DNA of 6,539 nucleotides from Bdellovibrionales bacterium (GTDB lineage: Bacteria > Bdellovibrionota > Bdellovibrionia > Bdellovibrionales > UBA1609). The notes beneath the pieces are model-generated. The model was not told the DNA's origin. It was given only the letters and a program-made list of their open reading frames with translations, and searched no databases. Shown one piece after another: positions 1 through 4,928 of this stretch. Numbering within the stretch: position 1 is the stretch's first letter; each line of letters opens with the position of its first letter. Location: the NCBI GenBank assembly GCA_026713205.1, contig JAPOOY010000052.1:1-6539 (forward strand), given 5' to 3'. Made by a program: the position numbers and the translations under genes.

Positions 1-169
1 ACTGAGAACAATAAGCACAGTCTTCCGAACAACCCCCTGTTTTAATGGACAGGAGACGGCTGGCTTGAATTTTACCTGTGGGAAAGTGTTTTTTGTAAAC
101 AGCTCTGGCCTGATCTACCAAATTAGATAAAGGAATAAAATAGAGGGATCTTAATTTCTGAAGTTCCAT
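1..169 (-). CDS. bioB: Biotin synthase, N-terminal part (runs off left edge)
   Basis: Reading the minus strand from the ATG at 169-167 gives 56 codons that stay open to the window edge. Residues 39-56 read LLSIKTGGCSEDCAYCSQ, the signature of biotin synthase. Cys47, Cys51 and Cys54 form the CX3CX2C motif that binds the radical-SAM 4Fe-4S cluster. By family knowledge, BioB inserts sulfur into dethiobiotin in the last step of biotin synthesis, in the cytoplasm. The preceding residues (VDQARAVYKKHFP, 18-30) match the usual helix before this motif. The start is supported by a purine-rich Shine-Dalgarno stretch (AAGGGGAGG at 184-176), six bases upstream, and by an in-frame TAA at 193-191. About 56 of the family's usual 320-350 residues are visible, so whether the rest is intact is unknown. 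No other bio gene is visible; the gene upstream on this strand is a tRNA nucleotidyltransferase 240 bp away. Confidence 0.93.
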   Translation of the reverse strand, partial: MELQKLRSLYFIPLSNLVDQARAVYKKHFPTGKIQASRLLSIKTGGCSEDCAYCSQ

Positions 170-252
170 ACTTGCCCTCCCCTTCCCTGCTTAATTTATG
201 AATTTCTTTTCTTTTAGGTAATTAAGGAGTTCTATTTTAAGGTGAACATTTT

Positions 253-281
253 ATGAAAAATAAGTCAAACCTCCATGTCAA
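253..281 (-). promoter_or_regulatory. Candidate sigma70-type promoter for bioB
   Basis: On the minus strand a perfect TTGACA (281-276) is followed after 17 bases by TTTCAT (258-253), a four-of-six match to TATAAT. Transcription from here would leave a leader of about 75 bases before the bioB ATG. The -35 is convincing and the -10 is weak. No clear BirA or BioR operator was found near it. Confidence 0.3.
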
Positions 282-409
282 CAAATGTAAATTCCCGGAG
301 ATTGCATATCATTTATACTTGAAATCAGGTTATTTTAACAGTCATTAGAGGCTGTCTTATAAATACCCTATTAAAAGTTATAAAGAATTATACTCTAAGT
401 TGAATTCAC

Positions 410-1726
410 TTATTTTAAAGATTTTTTGAGAATCCAGTTTAAAACAGTGTCTTTTTCGGAAATATTTTCCTCCACCTGAAAATTATAAGCTTTCTTTAAC
501 ATTTGTCCCATATGTCTTCCTGAGGTATGACCCGCTTTTATTAAATCCGCCCCTGTTACCAAGGGTGAAGGCAGCTTATTATGACCTTGAGAGCGAGTTT
601 GAAATTCCTGAAATAATTTTTTGAGTTTCTGAGATAACTCTTCTTCCTGTGCTTTCGCTGCCTCTGATTGTTTCTGCTCTAAAGTTCTTTTCACTTCCTG
701 ATTAAGAAGGGCTTTTCCAAAACTTTGGGATAATTCCGTTATTTGATTTGCTCCAAGTTCAAAAACTTTTAGTTTTTCCACAAAGGAACTCTCTTGCTTT
801 GACAAAAGAGTTTTTACTCCTTGCATATAGTTACAACTTTTTTTTGCAATAGCTTGAGGAGCTTTCAGATTATCCTTTAAAAATCCCATCCATTTTTCCG
901 GAGAATGGTAAAAATAAGGCAAGCTGAAAACAGTCCAGGCAAATGCCGGTTCATGGTAAAAAGAAAAAGAGTTTTTCCAAAAAAATTCTGAAGAATTTAT
1001 AGGTTCATTTTCAAAAGGAAATAATACCTTAAAAAAAGAATAGTCTTTTAAAATCTTTACAGCTTGGCCCATTGAACCACGGGAAAACATTTTTACTAAT
1101 TCACTGTAAATTCGCTCCTTGGAGAGCGTTTGTAATTTACCTGCAAAGAGAGGTATAGCCTTTTGTGTTTTTGATTCAATCTGAAAATTCAGCTGATGAG
1201 AAAAGCGTAAGGCGCGCAAAGGGCGAAGATAATCCTCTTTAAATCGTTCCTCCGGCTCTCCAACGGTTTTAAGAAGGTGAGACTTCAGGTCTTTTAAACC
1301 ATTTACAAAATCCAGAACCTGATTACTTTTTATGTCATAAAACAGAGCATTGACGGTAAAATCCCGCCTTTTTGCATCTTCTTTGGCAGAGGAGGTGTAC
1401 CTCACAAATTGAGGTCTTCTCCCGTCTCCATAGGAATGATCTTCACGAAAAGTGGTGATCTCCAGAATCTTTCCTTTTTCCTTCAGAGGTAAGAATATCA
1501 CTCCATAATGCTTCCACAGGTCTTTTGCTTTAGGAAAGAGCCTTAAAACTTCTTCCGGAGAAGCTGAGACGGCCACATCAAAGTCCATTGGAGGTTTCCC
1601 CAACAGAGCGTCTCTGACACATCCTCCGGCTAAAACAGCCTCCCATTTATTTTGATGAAAAATCTTGAGAGTGGCTTGAATCTCTTCCCATTCCGGTTTT
1701 TTTGAAAGAATTGAAGTGATAGACAT
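410..1726 (-). CDS. cca: tRNA nucleotidyltransferase / poly(A) polymerase family (CCA-adding type)
   Basis: This is a class II nucleotidyltransferase that adds nucleotides to RNA 3' ends, most likely CCA to tRNA in the cytoplasm. Numbered from the ATG at 1726 (438 residues), the catalytic head shows GGCVRDALLG at 34-43, the metal-binding DFD at 48-50, a further acidic residue in LEITTFR (Glu89), the RRDFTVNAL motif at 120-128, and EDYLRPLRALRF at 164-175. The neck helix TLSKERIYSEL follows at about 200-210. The C-terminal tail PLVTGADLIKAG...GQMLKKAYNFQVEE (about 388-420) is typical of bacterial CCA enzymes and follows a Gln/Glu/Lys-rich helix (343-376). The length is normal for the family and no HD phosphohydrolase motif is evident. 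The frame is open to a GTG at 1753, but the family homology begins after the ATG, so 1726 is preferred; neither start has a strong Shine-Dalgarno. Sequence cannot distinguish CCA-adding from A-adding or PcnB activity. The upstream minus-strand gene is a putative lipoprotein. Confidence 0.9.
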   Translation of the reverse strand: MSITSILSKKPEWEEIQATLKIFHQNKWEAVLAGGCVRDALLGKPPMDFDVAVSASPEEVLRLFPKAKDLWKHYGVIFLPLKEKGKILEITTFREDHSYGDGRRPQFVRYTSSAKEDAKRRDFTVNALFYDIKSNQVLDFVNGLKDLKSHLLKTVGEPEERFKEDYLRPLRALRFSHQLNFQIESKTQKAIPLFAGKLQTLSKERIYSELVKMFSRGSMGQAVKILKDYSFFKVLFPFENEPINSSEFFWKNSFSFYHEPAFAWTVFSLPYFYHSPEKWMGFLKDNLKAPQAIAKKSCNYMQGVKTLLSKQESSFVEKLKVFELGANQITELSQSFGKALLNQEVKRTLEQKQSEAAKAQEEELSQKLKKLFQEFQTRSQGHNKLPSPLVTGADLIKAGHTSGRHMGQMLKKAYNFQVEENISEKDTVLNWILKKSLK

Positions 1727-1782
1727 GAGCAACCCTATTCTGACAAAAAGCACCCAATTCGTCCAGATTAAAGGGTTGAGTT

Positions 1783-1810
1783 ATTATATTTGTTCTATCT
1801 CTGATTTGAA
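1783..1810 (-). promoter_or_regulatory. Candidate promoter for the tRNA nucleotidyltransferase gene
   Basis: On the minus strand a consensus TATAAT (1788-1783) is preceded by TTCAAA (1810-1805), a four-of-six match to TTGACA, with a 16-base spacer. The predicted start of transcription, near 1776, lies about 50 bases before the preferred ATG at 1726 and about 22 before the alternative GTG at 1753, so it does not decide between them. Confidence 0.4.
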
Positions 1811-1853
1811 TTTTTAGGTTTTTTAAACAAAAATAATACTTACCATCCTTCAT

Positions 1854-1874
1854 AAGTGCTTATAGGGCGCACTT
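1854..1874. other. Short hairpin between two minus-strand genes
   Basis: AAGTGC (1854-1859) and GCACTT (1869-1874) are perfect inverted repeats of six bases around a nine-base loop. They lie five bases beyond the stop codon of the 165-residue minus-strand gene. No U-tract follows on the minus strand, so this is not a clear intrinsic terminator. It may only protect the 3' end, or be chance. Confidence 0.25.
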
Positions 1875-1878
1875 CATA

Positions 1879-2376
1879 TCATTCATAACAGTATGAAATT
1901 TGGCAGGCTTTTTCAAACTCCTTCATAGCTTCAGCAAGTCTCTGCTCAGATTCTATAACATCTTGTTCAGCCGTATTCATGCCTTGTCTTGATTGCATTA
2001 AATAAGATTGTGCTGTTTGTTGTGCCATACCACTCGCCCCACTCATTCTAGTTGCAACACTTTTTCTGTAATCGAAAAAATTCTTTTTCTCTTCAAAAAT
2101 GTCTTGTTTTTCAGAAAAAGCTGTTACTGCCTCTTTTAAGTTTTCTTTTGCTTCCTCCAAATCATATCTTAAATCCAATTCTCCTAAAACCTTTTCTACC
2201 TTTCTGATATTTTCACAAAGAGAATCCTCCTGAGTTTCAGTGCATGTCATATTCTGATCTAATCCGGTTAAATCAAATCTTGATTGTATAGACCCTTCTC
2301 CTACTGCCCATGAAAAATGCTGTAAAAAACAGCCGGTCAATAGCATGATAATGTATGATTTTATTTTTAAGCCCAT
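1879..2376 (-). CDS. Small exported protein or lipoprotein with coiled-coil body, unknown function
   Basis: A 165-residue protein I do not recognise. The N-terminus has a charged start (MGLKIK), a short hydrophobic stretch, and LTGC at 13-16, which fits a lipobox with Cys16 as the lipidated residue. Alternatively, signal peptidase I could cut after SWA at 22-24. The body from about 56 to 157 is highly charged and probably a helical coiled coil, with many Glu, Lys and Gln and little Pro. Apart from Cys16 there are four cysteines in two close pairs, Cys45/Cys54 near the start of the mature protein and Cys158/Cys163 at the very end, consistent with disulfides in the periplasm or at the cell surface. 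The ATG is well supported: GGAGG lies four bases upstream (2385-2381). The gene is divergent from sodB, and an AT-rich upstream stretch (about 2405-2415) could hold a -10 element. It is probably a real gene; no function is inferred. Confidence 0.75.
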   Translation of the reverse strand: MGLKIKSYIIMLLTGCFLQHFSWAVGEGSIQSRFDLTGLDQNMTCTETQEDSLCENIRKVEKVLGELDLRYDLEEAKENLKEAVTAFSEKQDIFEEKKNFFDYRKSVATRMSGASGMAQQTAQSYLMQSRQGMNTAEQDVIESEQRLAEAMKEFEKACQISYCYE

Positions 2377-2516
2377 TTTTCCTCCTTTTTTTGAATTAAC
2401 GCCTTTATAATATAGTATTAACTTTAAAATCCATTAAAATATCTTTTTATGAAAATTTTTGTTTATTTGCTCTTGACCCCCACTTCAAATACTTAAACAA
2501 GAACGAATCACATCAA

Positions 2517-2725
2517 CCCTGTTTGAGTTTTATAATTTTTCACTGACATGAAGTTAGCCCTCCATTGAGAGGATAGAGGGGTCAAAAGTGAGTTCGGCTT
2601 TGACACAGATGCGACTGTAAGTCGCTCTGTGGCAAAACGCATGTTTGAACTTTTGGCTCCTCTATCCTCTCAATGGAGGGTGTAAGTCTCTTTATCATCT
2701 GTAAAATTTCAATTCTCAAATCGGA
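2517..2725 (+). repeat. Long palindromic element, copy 1 (structured-RNA-like)
   Basis: An extended inverted repeat of about 209 bp in the gap between the lipoprotein gene and sodB. From outside inward: an imperfect outer arm pair (about 2518-2542 with 2700-2724); an inner helix of 31 pairs (2558-2588 with 2650-2680) that is fully paired if two G-U wobbles are allowed; then a core hairpin. In the core, CACAGA (2604-2609) pairs with TCTGTG (2626-2631), T2610 is bulged, and GCGACT (2611-2616) pairs with AGTCGC (2620-2625) around the loop GTA. A single-stranded-looking segment, CGCATGTTT (2638-2646), closes the core. A second copy lies at 4667-4876 in the same orientation. Stem sequences differ between copies with matched changes on both arms, while 2583-2613 and 2628-2650 are identical. 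No open frame accounts for it. It may be a structured RNA, a non-autonomous mobile element, or both. The strand is assigned by convention from sodB. Confidence 0.85.
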
Positions 2726-2774
2726 CTAATGTAAATGAAATAAACTGTATCCTGTTTTAAAAAGACTTTAATCA

Positions 2775-2802
2775 TTGATTTTTTAGAAAAAGCAGACATA
2801 AT
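2775..2802 (+). promoter_or_regulatory. Candidate promoter for sodB-hisS
   Basis: TTGATT (2775-2780, four of six) and CATAAT (2797-2802, five of six) are separated by 16 bases. The start of transcription would fall near 2809, leaving a very short leader that just includes the Shine-Dalgarno at 2812-2819. A promoter further upstream, even within the palindromic element, is also possible. No Fur-box-like palindrome was recognised. Confidence 0.3.
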
Positions 2803-2824
2803 GAAGTTTTGAAGGAGGTTTAAA

Positions 2825-3406
2825 ATGTCTATTCAATTGCCGGAACTCCCCTATCCGAAAACAGCCCTGGCCCCCCATATTTCTGAAGAAACCATTAACT
2901 ACCACTATGGAAAACACCATAAATCCTATGTGGATAAACTCAATGCTCAAGTTGAAAACACGGAATGGAAACATGCCAAACTGGAGGAAATTGTGAAGTC
3001 TTCAAGCGGCGGGGTCTTTAACAACGCGGCTCAAATATGGAATCATAATTTTTACTGGAACAGTCTGTCCCCGGCGGGAAGCCATACAAACCGCTCCACC
3101 GATCTCACTCAAGCCATAGATCGGGATTTCGGCTCCCTTGAAAATTTTAAAAGAGAGTTTACAGCTAAAGCCCTGGGGCAATTTGGTTCCGGCTGGGCCT
3201 GGCTTGTTAATGCGGGTGGGACTTTAAAGGTTATTTCCACAGGCAATGCGGACACACCTCTCACCTCAGAAAGCAAAGCTCTTTTAACCTGTGATGTTTG
3301 GGAACACGCCTACTATGTGGATTACCGCAATGCCAGAAATACCTATTTGGAAGCCTTCTGGAATTTAGTGAACTGGGATTTTGTAAGCCGCAACCTGGAC
3401 AGTTAA
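2825..3406 (+). CDS. sodB: Iron superoxide dismutase
   Basis: This 193-residue protein converts superoxide to oxygen and hydrogen peroxide. It is full length for the Fe/Mn SOD family. The four metal ligands are all visible: His27 (in YHYGKHH), His74 (in WNHNFYW), Asp157 and His161 (in DVWEHAYYVDYRNA). The iron type is supported by Gln70 in NNAAQ, the outer-sphere glutamine position of FeSOD, and by STGNADTPL (138-146), which lacks the glutamine that Mn enzymes carry there. There is no signal peptide, so it should act in the cytoplasm. The start has a near-perfect Shine-Dalgarno, AAGGAGGT at 2812-2819, five bases before the ATG, which predicts strong translation. The TAA stop overlaps the hisS start by one base, so the two genes are very likely co-transcribed and translationally coupled. 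Confidence 0.97.
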   Translation: MSIQLPELPYPKTALAPHISEETINYHYGKHHKSYVDKLNAQVENTEWKHAKLEEIVKSSSGGVFNNAAQIWNHNFYWNSLSPAGSHTNRSTDLTQAIDRDFGSLENFKREFTAKALGQFGSGWAWLVNAGGTLKVISTGNADTPLTSESKALLTCDVWEHAYYVDYRNARNTYLEAFWNLVNWDFVSRNLDS

Positions 3407-4647
3407 TGCCTGAACCATTGCAAAGGGTGAGAGGATTCCCCGATCGCCTGCCAAAGGATTTTGCAAAACAAAATCATATTATCTCCACAGCCTTTGAGGT
3501 GGCTCGTCGCTTTTGTTTTGAGCCGGTGGAAACACCCATAGTGGAAATGGCGGAAGTCTTTCAGCGTACGGGAGAAAGCGCCTCTGCCGTTAATAAGGAG
3601 ATGTATCTTTTAAAGGGAAAAGGGGAATTAGCCTTAAGACCCGAGGGAACCGCTTCCATTGCCCGAATGTTTATAACAGAAAAACTGCGCCCTCCCTGTC
3701 GTTTTGTGTATAGCGGCCCCATGTTCCGCCATGAACGCCCCCAAAAAGGGCGATTCCGTCAGTTCACAACAGTGGCTGTGGAAATTTTAGGAGAATCAGA
3801 AGAAAAAGCTGATGTGGAATCCCTGGCCTCTGCCTGGTTTTTTTTAAAAGAATTACAGTTGACGGATAAGGTTTTTTTGGAAATTAACACCATAGGAAGT
3901 TTAGAGGAAAGAAAGACTTACATCAAAAACCTTATAAGTTATTTAAAACCCTATGAAAAAAGCTTAAGTCAGGAAAGTCAGACACGATTGAAAAAAAATC
4001 CTTTGCGTATCCTGGATTCCAAACAAAAAGAAGATCAAAAGATTTTGGAGAAAGCCCCTTGCATAACAGATTATCTTACCTCTGAAACCAAAGACAGCTA
4101 CTCTTTTATTAAACAACAGCTGAGCCATCTCTCTATTCCTTTTCAGGAAAATCCAAGCCTTGTGAGAGGATTGGACTATTACAATCACCTGGTATTTGAA
4201 ATAAAAAGCCATCAATTAGGAGCCCAATCGGCTTTGATTGCCGGTGGAAGATATGATTCTCTTGTGGAAAATTTGGGAGGCCCTCCCACACCGGCCACTA
4301 GATGGGGAGCCGGTGTGGAAAGACTGGCTCTGCTTTATGATCAATCCTCTCCTTTTATTCCAAAAATTGCTGTGGTCGCCGTGGGAACAGAACCTCAGGA
4401 AAAAGCTTTTCATAAAACCCTTGAACTTCGGGAAAAAGGGTATTCGGTTTATTTTTGGTTTTCCGGTAATTTTTCAAAACAAATGAAGAGGGTTAGTGAA
4501 AAAAAATGCCCTATAACTCTTATCTTTGGAGAAAAGGAAATAAAAGATCACACGGTGACTATTAAAAACATGAACACAAAAAAACAGGAAGTTATCAAAA
4601 TAAAGGATTTAGAACAGACATTACGAAATTATACCGATCGGGTTTGA
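3406..4647 (+). CDS. hisS: Histidyl-tRNA synthetase
   Basis: This 413-residue class IIa synthetase charges tRNA-His with histidine. The N-terminus LQRVRGFPDRLPKDF is family-typical. Visible motifs: motif 1 region around 37-50; RPEGTAS (78-84), which carries substrate-binding Glu and Thr; motif 2, FRHERPQKGRFRQF (107-120); the HisRS signature LVRGLDYYN (252-260) with the catalytic Arg254; and motif 3, GAGVERL (301-307). The anticodon-binding domain follows from about 318. In motif 2, Thr121-Thr122 replace the His-Gln that follows RQF in typical enzymes. The loop after motif 1 (RTGESASAVNKEMY) is one residue shorter than the usual RxIGExxDxVxKEMY. The frame is open upstream to 3298, but that part overlaps sodB out of frame and lacks family residues. 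The ATG at 3406 overlaps the sodB TAA in the string TAATG, a layout typical of translational coupling. Confidence 0.96.
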   Translation: MPEPLQRVRGFPDRLPKDFAKQNHIISTAFEVARRFCFEPVETPIVEMAEVFQRTGESASAVNKEMYLLKGKGELALRPEGTASIARMFITEKLRPPCRFVYSGPMFRHERPQKGRFRQFTTVAVEILGESEEKADVESLASAWFFLKELQLTDKVFLEINTIGSLEERKTYIKNLISYLKPYEKSLSQESQTRLKKNPLRILDSKQKEDQKILEKAPCITDYLTSETKDSYSFIKQQLSHLSIPFQENPSLVRGLDYYNHLVFEIKSHQLGAQSALIAGGRYDSLVENLGGPPTPATRWGAGVERLALLYDQSSPFIPKIAVVAVGTEPQEKAFHKTLELREKGYSVYFWFSGNFSKQMKRVSEKKCPITLIFGEKEIKDHTVTIKNMNTKKQEVIKIKDLEQTLRNYTDRV

Positions 4648-4666
4648 GTGTAAAAATATATCCTGG

Positions 4667-4876
4667 TCCGGTTTGAGTTTTGCAGTTTTCCATTTACATA
4701 AAGTTAGCCCTCCATTAAGCAAAGAAAGGGGTGCAAAAGTGAGTTCGGCTTTGACACAGATGCGGCTATCAGCCGCTTTGTGGCAAAACGCATGTTTGAA
4801 CCTTTGCACCTCTTTCTTTGCTTAATGGAGGGTGTAATCCTTCTTTCACCTGGAAAACTGCAAAACTCAAACCGGA
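4667..4876 (+). repeat. Long palindromic element, copy 2 (structured-RNA-like)
   Basis: The second copy of the element at 2517-2725, in the same orientation, 19 bases after the hisS stop. Its outer arms (4667-4692 with 4851-4876) are perfect inverted repeats of 26 bases, and wobble pairs extend them by about four more. The inner helix (4708-4737 with 4803-4832) has 30 pairs, 29 Watson-Crick and one G-U. In the core, CACAGA (4755-4760) pairs with TTTGTG (4777-4782), T4761 is bulged, and GCGGCT (4762-4767) pairs with AGCCGC (4771-4776) around the loop ATC. The distance between matching outer-arm motifs is 202 bases here and 201 in copy 1, so the copies are collinear. Transcripts reading through from hisS would carry this structure in their 3' region, where it could block exonucleases. 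It has no U-tract of the kind that marks an intrinsic terminator. Confidence 0.88.
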
Positions 4877-4904
4877 TTGGTATAATTACAAATTATTATA
4901 CCAA
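4877..4904. other. AT-rich hairpin between convergent genes
   Basis: TTGGTATAAT (4877-4886) and ATTATACCAA (4895-4904) form a perfect ten-pair stem around an eight-base loop. It directly adjoins the right end of palindromic element copy 2, but copy 1 has no equivalent, so it is probably separate. It lies between the convergent ends of hisS and the minus-strand gene and could help end transcription in either direction. No U-tract follows on either strand, so a terminator call is weak. Confidence 0.4.
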
Positions 4905-4928
4905 CTGATCTATCTGTAGAAATTATTC

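Noticed and set aside
262..290. BirA- or BioR-like operator in front of bioB
   Set aside because: TTGTTGAC and GGTTTGAC half-sites are too close for a BirA site, and the best TTATNNATAA-like match has several mismatches.
1727..1753. Upstream GTG start for the tRNA nucleotidyltransferase
   Set aside because: It adds nine hydrophobic residues outside the family's N-terminal homology and has no good Shine-Dalgarno. It cannot be excluded, but the ATG at 1726 is preferred.
1770..1795. Possible third remnant of the palindromic element (GGGTTGAGTTATTATATT)
   Set aside because: It resembles only one outer arm, has no opposite arm or core, and AT-rich similarity of this length can arise by chance.
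1647..1853. A 68-residue minus-strand reading frame starting in the gap
   Set aside because: Over half lies inside the tRNA nucleotidyltransferase gene in a different frame, and it has no recognisable features or ribosome binding site.
2589..2600. Minus-strand GCCGAACTCA resembling part of 5S rRNA
   Set aside because: Only about nine bases match the 5S consensus, and the surrounding sequence and fold do not fit 5S rRNA.
2589..2650. Element core as a group II intron domain V, hammerhead ribozyme or integron attC site
   Set aside because: The tip stem recalls domain V, but the bulge is on the wrong side and the catalytic triad is missing. No hammerhead CUGAUGA/GAAA core is present. The arms lack the paired attC core boxes.
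2517..2725. Retron msr-msd region
   Set aside because: Long inverted repeats fit loosely, but there is no reverse transcriptase gene in the window, and two copies flank housekeeping genes.
3298..3405. In-frame upstream extension of hisS giving 36 extra residues
   Set aside because: It lies inside sodB in another frame, shows no HisRS residues, and the ATG at 3406 begins exactly at the family's normal N-terminus.
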